The position numbers were made by a program, and so were the translations under genes. DNA of 64,000 nt from Ardenticatenales bacterium. Lineage in GTDB: Bacteria; Chloroflexota; Anaerolineae; Promineifilales; Promineifilaceae. The notes below the pieces were generated by a model. It searched no databases and had not been told where the DNA came from. It saw only the letters and a program-made list of their open reading frames with translations. The DNA lies in NCBI GenBank assembly GCA_020634575.1, contig JACKBM010000015.1:1-64000 (forward strand). Direction: 5' to 3'. Every line of letters starts with the position of its first letter. Position 1 is the first letter of the stretch. Positions 32,384 to 40,325 of this stretch are shown piece after piece.

Positions 32384-34906
32384 CTCTTCCTCCCCGCTTC
32401 CATCCACAGACGGCGTTGGCGTGACGAGCATGCGGCGGAGGACTTTGCCGATGAAGGATTTGGGCAGGGAGTCGCGGAACTCGATCTGCCAGGGGACGGC
32501 GTATGGGTCCAGCCGCTGGCGGCAGAGGGCTAGCAGCTCCTCTTCGGTCAGGTCGCTACCGGGACGACGGACGACGAACGCCTTGACGCGCTGGTCGCCG
32601 GCTTCGGTGCCGACGCCGACCACGGCCACTTCCATCACCTTGTTGTTCTCGTAGATAACCTCTTCGACATCGCGTGGGTAGACGCTGTAATCGCCGAAAA
32701 AGATGGTGTCGCGCTTGCGGGCGACGATCTGGAAGTAGCCATCGCTATCCATGACGGCAACGTCGCCGGTGCGCAGCCAGTCGCCGGCAAAGGCGTCATC
32801 CGGCCGGTATGCCTCGCCAGCCTGCCAATAGCCCATCATCACCTGCGGGCCACGAATCAACAGCTCGCCAATCTGCCCCACGCCCACATCCGCGCCGCTC
32901 AACAAATCGACGATCTTGGCGTCTGTGTTGGGCAGCGGGATGCCGATGGAGCCTGGCTTGCGCACGCCATAAAGCGGGTTGGCGTGGGTCACGGGCGACG
33001 CCTCCGTCAACCCATACCCTTCCACCAGCCGGCCTCGCGTCAGCTTCTCAAACGCCTCCTGCACCTCAACGGGCAACGGCGCCGCGCCGCTTAAACACGC
33101 CTTGATCGAAGACAGCCCATATTCCCGCACATTGGGTGTCTGGTTGATGACGGTGTACATCGACGGCACGCCGGGGAACAGCGATGGCTTGTAGGTCTTG
33201 ATATGTTCCAGCACTTGCTCCACATCAAAGACCGGCAGCAACACGATCATGGCGCCAATAGCAATCGGCAGGCTCATGGCGTTGATCAGCCCATAGCTGT
33301 GGATTAGCGGGATGACGGAAAGGCTCACTTCAGCGCCGTAGCGCATGTCGGGGATCCAATGGCGGGTTTGCAGGGTGTTAGCGACGAGATTGTAATGGCT
33401 GAGGCAGACACCTTTGGGTTCGTCGGTGGTGCCGCTGGTGAAGAGGATGGCGGCCAGGTCACGGCTCTTGACGTCGCTGCGGGGCGGCGTAATCGGGGCA
33501 TCCTGCATCATCTCAATCATCTGCAGCCCCAGCTTCTGCCCATCATCCGCTTCGTCGTAGACGCCCAGGCCCCAGCGGCTCATCAACATGCGGTAGGTGC
33601 GGTTGGAGACAACCGGCCGGATATCGGTCACGATCACATGCTCCACCGGCGTGTGTTCCCGAATCTGCTCGGCCAGCTGAGCAAAACCTTGCAACGTCAC
33701 CAGCACCCGCGGCGATGTCTGCCCGATCTCCTGCATGATCTGTTCCCGATCCGCATCCGGATTGGGCAACACCGCCACCGCACCAATGCGCAAGGTGGCA
33801 TAAAAGGCAATTAACAGCTGGGGCATGTTGGGCAAAACAAGCATCACCCGATCCCCTTTCTGCACCCCGAGACCATTCAGCACATGGGCAAATTGGTTGA
33901 CCTGCTCGTCCAGCTGCTGATAGGTCAATTTGGTGCCGTAAAAAATGGTGACCGTGTTTTTGGGCAACCAGCCAGCCGTACTGGCCAGAAACTCCGGCAG
34001 GGTGCGCCGGGGAATGGGGATTGTCGGCGGCGTCTCCTTGCTGTAATGCTGAATCCAGATGCGCTCCTGTTCCGGCGAGTCGGCCGCTGCCTGCTCACGC
34101 CAGGAGCGCTGGCGGTCGCCATCCACAAAACGCTCGATAGCCCGGTTAACCGCCCGGTGTCGCTCCAGCTGGACTTTGTGCTTGGCGGAACCCACGTCGT
34201 AAATCTCGGCGCCGGGAATGGTTTCGCCGACATCATCAAAGACCCAGCGCGGAAAATAATTATCCCGCTCGCCAGTCACGACCAGGGTCGGCGTGGTGAG
34301 CGCCTTCATCTTGTCCCAGCCTTTCCATTTGCGCAGATTGTTGGCCATCATACGGCGCACCACATGCAGCTCCGCATCCCAGCGCGGCCGGTAGCGCCAC
34401 CAGGGGCGAAACAGGGTGATGGGCAACCGGTAGAGCAGAGCGGCCGCCTTTGGCAGCGGGAACTCACCGGCGGTGGCGATCAGGATGAGCTTCTCCAGAC
34501 GCTCCGGGTGAGCATACGCATATTCGGTGGCGATGGCGCCGCCAAAGGAATGGGCCACCAGGGTGAACTTTTCCGGGAAATCCAACGTCTCGACAATCGC
34601 CTGCAAATCCGACACCAGCTCCGGCATGGTGTATTGGGTGTAGGGGGCGTCGCTCTGGCCATGGCCGCGCAGGTCCGGGGCGACCACGCGGTAGTTGCGG
34701 GCGAAATAGTTGATCTGGAACTCCCAGGATTCCAGCGCCCCCGCGTAGCCATGCAGAAAAAGGATGGTTCGATCCTTCCCTTCCGGATGCAGGTCCAGCA
34801 CGCTCAGGTAAGCATTGGCCACGTCGGGGATGGGTACCCGAACCCGGTAGAGGTCAAAGTCAAGTTGGATATCCTGGCGTTTGATACCGCGGAGCTTTTT
34901 CTTCAT
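32372..34906 (-). CDS. Alpha/beta-hydrolase fused to AMP-binding acyl-CoA synthetase
   Basis: An 844 aa two-domain enzyme. Residues 1 to about 290 form an alpha/beta hydrolase with oxyanion HGYAG, nucleophile Ser in VAHSFGGA, and late Asp and His in GERDNYFP and SAKHKVQ. Residues about 310-844 form an ANL-superfamily ligase: P-loop LFTSGTTDEPKG, motif YGLTEASPV, hinge DWLRTGDVAVMDSDG and catalytic Lys near the C-terminus in PKSFIGKVLRR. It may release a fatty acid (esterase or lipase half) and activate it to acyl-CoA in one polypeptide. Substrate unknown. The C-terminal ATD and stop come from a repeat. The start lies after an in-frame extension without a ribosome-binding site. Confidence 0.85.
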   Translation of the reverse strand: MKKKLRGIKRQDIQLDFDLYRVRVPIPDVANAYLSVLDLHPEGKDRTILFLHGYAGALESWEFQINYFARNYRVVAPDLRGHGQSDAPYTQYTMPELVSDLQAIVETLDFPEKFTLVAHSFGGAIATEYAYAHPERLEKLILIATAGEFPLPKAAALLYRLPITLFRPWWRYRPRWDAELHVVRRMMANNLRKWKGWDKMKALTTPTLVVTGERDNYFPRWVFDDVGETIPGAEIYDVGSAKHKVQLERHRAVNRAIERFVDGDRQRSWREQAAADSPEQERIWIQHYSKETPPTIPIPRRTLPEFLASTAGWLPKNTVTIFYGTKLTYQQLDEQVNQFAHVLNGLGVQKGDRVMLVLPNMPQLLIAFYATLRIGAVAVLPNPDADREQIMQEIGQTSPRVLVTLQGFAQLAEQIREHTPVEHVIVTDIRPVVSNRTYRMLMSRWGLGVYDEADDGQKLGLQMIEMMQDAPITPPRSDVKSRDLAAILFTSGTTDEPKGVCLSHYNLVANTLQTRHWIPDMRYGAEVSLSVIPLIHSYGLINAMSLPIAIGAMIVLLPVFDVEQVLEHIKTYKPSLFPGVPSMYTVINQTPNVREYGLSSIKACLSGAAPLPVEVQEAFEKLTRGRLVEGYGLTEASPVTHANPLYGVRKPGSIGIPLPNTDAKIVDLLSGADVGVGQIGELLIRGPQVMMGYWQAGEAYRPDDAFAGDWLRTGDVAVMDSDGYFQIVARKRDTIFFGDYSVYPRDVEEVIYENNKVMEVAVVGVGTEAGDQRVKAFVVRRPGSDLTEEELLALCRQRLDPYAVPWQIEFRDSLPKSFIGKVLRRMLVTPTPSVDGSGEEEATD

Positions 34907-35003
34907 GGTGCTTGCTCGAATGGATGTGACCGGGGGGATGCCCGGCGGACCAGCAATGGATTGGCGTGGCGTCATTTTATCTGATTATGGCGTTTCGGGA
35001 TAC

Positions 35004-35158
35004 CGTAGAGACGCGCGGTGGCGCGTATGGGTCGCGCGGTGGCATCGTAGAGACGCGTGGTGGCGCGTATGGGTCGCGCGGTGGCATCGTAGAGACGCGC
35101 GGTGGCGCGTCTCCCGGAGACGTGCCAGCGGCTGAGACGTGCCAGCGGCACGTCTTTA
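35004..35158. repeat. 42 bp direct repeats plus GACGTGCC inverted repeats
   Basis: A 42 bp unit beginning CGTAGAGACGCG recurs at 35004, 35046 and 35088 (the last partial). It is followed by GACGTGCC/GGCACGTC inverted copies up to 35155. The last copy (GTAAAGACGTGCC on the minus strand) supplies the TAA stop of the DUF3160 gene. The array fills the gap to the hydrolase/ligase gene. Confidence 0.9.
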
Positions 35159-37294
35159 CGGGGTGGTGAGGGTGGCCCACCAGGGGGCCGGGTCAGGGCG
35201 GTTGCCGAGGAGCCAGGCGGCGTTGGTGAGGGGGGCACCGGCCGGTCGGGCCAGCCCGTATACCGAGTTGACGCCACCCACGGCCACCGTATAGCCATCC
35301 TCGTCAGGCACCAGCACATAGATCGGCGCCACCGCGCCCAGGCCAACCTGCCATTGTTGGCCGCTATTGGCATCGCTGTACAGGGTGCTGATGAGCGCGA
35401 CCTCACTGGCAGCGCCGGCCTCTGTCACGGTGAGCCCCAGCAGCTCCGGCACGATCTGGCGCAGATAGCGGGCCTCATCAGGGCGCAGGGGGATGCCGGC
35501 CAGCTCCTGCTCGGACAATGCCTGCAACCGGTTGAGGGCCGCCCCCAGGGCAGTCAGGCGCGCGGCGGTGGCGGCCGAGAGCAAACCCCGGGCCGATAGG
35601 CCGCCACGTAGCTGGGCAACGACCGCCGCCAGCCGGGCGTAAAGCGCCGGCTCCGGCGCCAGGTAGGCGCCGGCCGCCGGCAAAGCCGCCGCGTCAAGCT
35701 GGAAAATGGCCGGATCAGCCAGCTGGTATCGGGTTGCCGCCAGATCACGGCGCGTTTCGGTCCAGCCACCGACCCAGCCGGCAAGGCGGAGCTGTTGCCA
35801 GCCTGCGTTCGCCATGAACCGGGGCGCAGCACCGCCAGGCGCTGCCAGGAGCGGCTCCAGCGCATAAAGCCAGGTATCGTTCAGGGTCAGAGTCCGGGCG
35901 GCAGCATCGCCCATCACGGCCAGCTGTTGGCGTTGGGCCAGATAGCCTTCATATTGATCATCGCCCGAAGCCGTGAGCAGCTGGGCCGCCTCGGCCGAGC
36001 CATAAGCAGCGGCCACGTCCAGGGCCAGGGGAAAGGCCCGGATCAGGCCGACTTCAGTGCTGGCGGCGCTGACGGGCGGGTTGCCAGGATCGCCGGTGAA
36101 GAGGCCAACCCGGTTGAAGGTGAGGCCAGTGAGAATGGCCGTGTCAGAATGGGTGGCGACCGGCCGGAAATGCAAAACCTGCGGCGCCGTCGCGCCCCCG
36201 CCCGTCACCGTCAATAAAAAGCTATCCAGGCGGTGGCGCTCGGCAAGCTGGGTGGCGTCAGGCAGACGGCCATCGTAGAGCGCCCGGGCCACCGCGGCAT
36301 AATCGGCCAGGGTCCAGCCGGTTGGTTGTCCCTGGAAAAAGCCCTGGGCGGTGACGATACGCTCCCAGCGCGTCCAGTTCTGGCTGCGTTCCAGCGTGCT
36401 CAGCAGCATCAGCAAAGCCAGGCCGTGCTGGCGCGCCTCAGCCGGCGGGCCGGCCAGCGTCCAGGGTGTCTGGCTGAGCCAGGTGGCCGCCTGATAAAAA
36501 GCCGCTCGCTCAGGGGTGCCAGCATAACCGGCCGGAGGCTGAAAAAGGCTGTAATCCCGAGCCTGACGCAGCAACGGCGACAGGAAAACGCCTTCCCCCT
36601 GACGAATCAGTATCAGCTCTTCGTTGACCAGGGTGGCGACGGGCTCCGGCGCGGGTTGAGCGGGGTTGAGCAACAGTTCGGCCACGGCAAAATAGGCAAT
36701 AAGCTGGTTCAAGGCCGCCTGATCCGCTGCCGGCAAACCTGCCCAACCGGTCTCGGCCGCCTCGCGCAGGCTCCGCACCAGGACGGCCAGGTCATCACGC
36801 AGCTGCCCATTTTCGACCTCAGCCCAGCTGTCAGCCAGGACAAGCGAGGTGGTATGCAGGATGAGATCGGGGGTGATGAAGATCGGCCGGCCATCCGCAG
36901 CCGCCTCGAGGTAGATATCCTGGAAGAAGCGTTCACCGGGTGGCTGTAAGATGTAGCCCTGCGTGAAGAGCTGGGTCTGCTGAGCCTGGTTCAGCGGCCA
37001 GAGGTCGGCGGGGTTGTTAATGGCGTTGGGAGCGGGGAAGGGGTCGGTAGCGGCGCTGCCGGGCAGGTCGCGTATTTCGGGTGGCGCCCAACTGGCGAAG
37101 AGCGAGAGCGGCGCCCGGGGGATGTCGGTGAGGGCGGTACCGTCGAGGGGGTCGGTGGGACCGGCCGGTGTCGCCGTGGCCACCACCTGCAAGGGCGATG
37201 TCGGCACGGGCGTAACGCTACCCCCACTGAGCTGGCAGGCCAGCGCCAGCAAAAGCAGCGACAGCAACGGTAGCAGCGGCCGGCGATCCCCCAT
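35156..37294 (-). CDS. DUF3160-family lipoprotein
   Basis: A 712 aa exported lipoprotein: signal peptide with lipobox ALAC, a short Pro/Thr linker, then a large helical domain resembling DUF3160. Segments recalling the family are ITPDLILHTTSLVLADSW near residue 160 and, further on, LRQARDYSLFQPPAGYAG. The C-terminal part has a GYTVAVGGVNSVYGLARP strand region. Function is unknown; it sits outside the membrane. It starts 10 bases after the HIT gene stop, so the two form an operon. The stop codon lies in a repeat. Confidence 0.72.
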   Translation of the reverse strand: MGDRRPLLPLLSLLLLALACQLSGGSVTPVPTSPLQVVATATPAGPTDPLDGTALTDIPRAPLSLFASWAPPEIRDLPGSAATDPFPAPNAINNPADLWPLNQAQQTQLFTQGYILQPPGERFFQDIYLEAAADGRPIFITPDLILHTTSLVLADSWAEVENGQLRDDLAVLVRSLREAAETGWAGLPAADQAALNQLIAYFAVAELLLNPAQPAPEPVATLVNEELILIRQGEGVFLSPLLRQARDYSLFQPPAGYAGTPERAAFYQAATWLSQTPWTLAGPPAEARQHGLALLMLLSTLERSQNWTRWERIVTAQGFFQGQPTGWTLADYAAVARALYDGRLPDATQLAERHRLDSFLLTVTGGGATAPQVLHFRPVATHSDTAILTGLTFNRVGLFTGDPGNPPVSAASTEVGLIRAFPLALDVAAAYGSAEAAQLLTASGDDQYEGYLAQRQQLAVMGDAAARTLTLNDTWLYALEPLLAAPGGAAPRFMANAGWQQLRLAGWVGGWTETRRDLAATRYQLADPAIFQLDAAALPAAGAYLAPEPALYARLAAVVAQLRGGLSARGLLSAATAARLTALGAALNRLQALSEQELAGIPLRPDEARYLRQIVPELLGLTVTEAGAASEVALISTLYSDANSGQQWQVGLGAVAPIYVLVPDEDGYTVAVGGVNSVYGLARPAGAPLTNAAWLLGNRPDPAPWWATLTTP

Positions 37295-37304
37295 CAACCA
37301 ATGC

Positions 37305-37655
37305 CTAGCCGGCCCGCTTGACCATCGGACCCAGATGCCGGCCGCCAATCAGGTGCAGATGCAGGTGGAACACTTCCTGGCCGCCATGCTCATTGCAGTT
37401 GATGATCAGGCGGTAGCCATCTTCGGCGATGCCTTCCTGGGCGGCCAATTGGCTGGCGACAACCATCATGTGGCCCAGCAGCGCCTCATCCTCGGGCGTG
37501 ACATCGTTCATCGTTGGGATGACCTTGTTGGGGACGATGAGGATGTGAGTCGGCGCCGCCGGGTTGATGTCGCGAAAGGCGGTCACGCGCTCATCCTGGA
37601 AAACCTTGTCCGACGGCAGCTCACCGCGGATGATTTTGGCAAATAATGTGGGCAT
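37305..37655 (-). CDS. HIT-family nucleotide hydrolase (HINT type)
   Basis: A 116 aa histidine-triad protein with the catalytic HLHLHLIGG near the C-terminus and [18 protein letters not shown] earlier, the standard HINT pattern. Such enzymes hydrolyse AMP-lysine or adenosine phosphoramidates. AGGAG precedes the ATG. First gene of a two-gene unit with the DUF3160 lipoprotein. Confidence 0.93.
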   Translation of the reverse strand: MPTLFAKIIRGELPSDKVFQDERVTAFRDINPAAPTHILIVPNKVIPTMNDVTPEDEALLGHMMVVASQLAAQEGIAEDGYRLIINCNEHGGQEVFHLHLHLIGGRHLGPMVKRAG

Positions 37656-37734
37656 AGGTTACTCCTATTTTGGTTTGTGAAGCACAACCGTGCCACCTAA
37701 TTGTGTCACCGCCGGTAAAGATTGCAAGCAGGGG

Positions 37735-37868
37735 GCTGGGGCGCAACCCGTTGGGTGCCTCTCCCGACGGGTTGCCGCCCCAGCGCCTCGCCCGAAGGGC
37801 GCGCCAAGGCGCGCCAGTGGGACGGGCGGCAACCCTACAGGAGAATACCTACCTGTCGGGTTGCGCCC
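37735..37868. repeat. Degenerate inverted repeats of CCCGACGGGTTGC type
   Basis: Between two divergent genes, units such as GCAACCCGTTGGGT, CCCGACGGGTTGC, GGCGCGCCAAGGCGCGCC and CCTGTCGGGTTGCGCCC alternate in both orientations. The units resemble those at 1014-1078, 26639-26830 and 53861-54027, but here they are arranged as inverted copies, not a regular tandem array. Confidence 0.65.
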
Positions 37869-37902
37869 GCCCCATCCAGAATCATCGCGATTCTTGGCGC
37901 CA

Positions 37903-37911
37903 TGTTATAAT
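37903..37911 (+). promoter_or_regulatory. Extended -10 promoter of the PPDK_N-like gene
   Basis: TGTTATAAT (TGn plus TATAAT), 32 bases before the ATG, with the same context (CCATGTTATAATC) as the promoter at 10479. No convincing -35. Confidence 0.6.
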
Positions 37912-37943
37912 CCTGCCGAAAGCCCGGCCCAGGAGCAAAATTG

Positions 37944-40325
37944 ATGGCAACCAGTCCGCTGAGAACCACGACCACCACCCTTGATATCTACATTAAGCTG
38001 GCCCAATACCCGATCGCGTCTGATCGGATTCGCGCGCGGATGCGTGAGGAGCTGTTCAAGCGGGGCATCATCACCGAGGAATCGCTGGAAAAGGAAGTTG
38101 AGCGGAAGGCGATTGAATCTCAGGAGCGGGAAGGCATTTATGACCCGTTCTCCAAAGAGTCAGCCGCCGTTTTTCAGACGCGCAAAAATCGCATCCGCGA
38201 TTATCTGACCGACTTCTACTTCGGCTACAACCTGCCCCCGGAACTATTTGATCAGCTGGTTCTGGCCTCCCTGCAGCATCAACCGGAAGACACAACCGCG
38301 GCCGAATTGACCTTTAACCCGGAGCTGGCGCCCTGGCCCATGTTGTTTAAGCAGGGCGAGATTTATGAGAGTATGCCGCCGAATGAGCGGCAACGTTTCA
38401 GCCATCACCTGGAGGAGATTAAGGTCGTCCTCATCAAAAGCATGATCAGCGACCAGTTGAAATATGTCGGTATCGCCAAGAATATTCTGACCATTGGCGA
38501 CCTCAAGGACATTTATGACCGGCGTATCGGCGAGGGCAAGATTGGCGGCAAGGCGGCGGGGATGCTGCTGGCGTGGAAGGCGCTGCAGGAACGCAGCCCC
38601 GAAACCGGGCCGGATATCAGTGATTCGGTCGTCATCCCGGAATCTTATTTCCTGGGCGCTGATGTGATGTATGAGTTCCGCCGCGTGAATGGGCTGGACC
38701 ATTTCATGAACGAGAAATACCGGCCGCTCGATCATATTCGCGGCGCCTACACCGGCATCATCCAGGCCCATATGGGCGGGAACTTCCCGGATAAAATTGT
38801 GGAGGCATTGCGAGGGATTCTGAAAAATCTGGGCAACCGGCCGGTCATCGTCCGCTCCTCCAGTTTGCTGGAAGATAACTTCGGCTTCTCCTTCGCCGGC
38901 AAATACGAAAGCTTCTTCTGCCCCAACCAGGGGACACCAGACGAAAACCTGCAGGCACTGCTCGATGCCATCCGTCAGATTTACGCCAGCACCACCAACC
39001 CGGACGCGCTGCTCTACCGCCGCCGCCACGGCCTGCTGGACTACGACGAGCGCATGGCTATCCTCATCCAGGCCGTGCAGGGTCATGTCACCGACCATTA
39101 TTTTTTCCCCACCCTGGCCGGGGTCGGCTTCAGCCAAAATCCGTTCCGCTGGAATGCCAAAATTCGCCGGGAGGATGGCTTCCTGCGCCTCGTCTGGGGC
39201 ATCGGCACCCGTGCGGTGGACCGGGTCAGCGGTGACTACCCACGTATGATCGCCCTCAGCCACCCCAACCTGCGGCCAGAAACAACCGCCCGGGCCATCC
39301 GCCAATATTCGCAGCAGTTCATCGACGTGATCGATATCAACAAAAACGATTTTGCCACCCTACCGGCCGAAACCCTGCTCAAACCCAGCTATCGCGAGCT
39401 GCGCTTCGTCGCCTCTGAGGACAAGGGCGATTACCTGCAAAAGATCGTCGCCCTGGGCGGCGACCAGGACGAGCTGGAATATGTCCTGACCTTCGACACC
39501 ATCACCCAGGATCGCAAATTCATCAAATTGATGCGCACCGCTTTAATGCGGCTGGAGAAAATTTACGGGATACCTGTGGACATCGAGTTTACCGTTGAGG
39601 TCAAGGCCAAATATCCCCATCCTGATTACAAATTGAGCATCCTGCAATGCCGGCCGCTCTCCATGCGGGCCGATGGCGGCAAAGTGGACCTCCCTACCGA
39701 CGTGCCGCCGGAAGATATCGTCCTGCATAGCTTCCATCTCATCCCCAATGGGCGCGTAGAAGGCATCCGCTACCTGGTGCTGGTTAACCCGCACACCTAC
39801 CGCACCATCGGCGAACGGCACGTGCGCATTGAGCTGGGCCGGGTTGTGAGCCGGCTCAACCGGATTCTGGAGGGCGAGACATTTGTGTTGATGGGGCCGG
39901 GCCGGTGGGGCAGCGAAAACATCGAGCTGGGCGTCAAAGTCTCCTACTCGGACATCTACAACACCAGCGCCCTGATCGAGATCGGCATCGCCACCGAGGA
40001 AGGTACGCCGGAGCTCTCTTACGGCACCCACTTCTTCCAGGATCTGGTCGAAGGGGGCATCTACGCCTTACCACTACATCTGACAGAGGCAGAGAGCTGC
40101 CTGGCCTGGGATCTGTTTTCGGCCGAAAACAACTTGCTGGCCAATTTGCTACCGGCCGATGCGGAATATGGTCGCTACATCCAGGTTGTCGATGTCACGG
40201 CGGTGCGGCCAGGTTGTGTGGTGAACCTGCTGATGGACGGGGAAAATGACGAGGCAATCGCCTATTTTACGCGGGCGACAAGCGAATGGGCGGATGACGA
40301 CACCGTCAGCCTCGGCAACTTCTAG
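37944..40325 (+). CDS. PEP/pyruvate-binding (PPDK_N-like) protein with unusual C-terminal domain
   Basis: A 793 aa protein. A 150-residue N-terminal helical part is followed by the ATP-grasp-like domain of PEP synthase and pyruvate phosphate dikinase: GEGKIGGKAAGMLLAWKAL, PVIVRSSSLLEDNFGFSFAGKYES and VEVKAKYPHPDYKLSILQCRP. The phospho-histidine swivel domain and the PEP-binding TIM barrel are absent. Instead about 200 further residues follow (FVLMGPGRWGS; YSDIYNTSALIEIG; SYGTHFFQDLVEGG). Without the phospho-His domain it cannot perform the full PEP synthase reaction; ATP-dependent phosphotransfer or nucleotide sensing is possible. AGGAG precedes the ATG. Its stop overlaps the convergent SbcC-type gene in the shared CTAG. 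Confidence 0.78.
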   Translation: MATSPLRTTTTTLDIYIKLAQYPIASDRIRARMREELFKRGIITEESLEKEVERKAIESQEREGIYDPFSKESAAVFQTRKNRIRDYLTDFYFGYNLPPELFDQLVLASLQHQPEDTTAAELTFNPELAPWPMLFKQGEIYESMPPNERQRFSHHLEEIKVVLIKSMISDQLKYVGIAKNILTIGDLKDIYDRRIGEGKIGGKAAGMLLAWKALQERSPETGPDISDSVVIPESYFLGADVMYEFRRVNGLDHFMNEKYRPLDHIRGAYTGIIQAHMGGNFPDKIVEALRGILKNLGNRPVIVRSSSLLEDNFGFSFAGKYESFFCPNQGTPDENLQALLDAIRQIYASTTNPDALLYRRRHGLLDYDERMAILIQAVQGHVTDHYFFPTLAGVGFSQNPFRWNAKIRREDGFLRLVWGIGTRAVDRVSGDYPRMIALSHPNLRPETTARAIRQYSQQFIDVIDINKNDFATLPAETLLKPSYRELRFVASEDKGDYLQKIVALGGDQDELEYVLTFDTITQDRKFIKLMRTALMRLEKIYGIPVDIEFTVEVKAKYPHPDYKLSILQCRPLSMRADGGKVDLPTDVPPEDIVLHSFHLIPNGRVEGIRYLVLVNPHTYRTIGERHVRIELGRVVSRLNRILEGETFVLMGPGRWGSENIELGVKVSYSDIYNTSALIEIGIATEEGTPELSYGTHFFQDLVEGGIYALPLHLTEAESCLAWDLFSAENNLLANLLPADAEYGRYIQVVDVTAVRPGCVVNLLMDGENDEAIAYFTRATSEWADDDTVSLGNF

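Noticed and set aside
32372..34906. OleB-OleC fusion (long-chain olefin synthesis)
   Set aside because: OleB needs an Asp nucleophile; here the hydrolase has Ser in AHSFGG. No oleA or oleD gene is adjacent.
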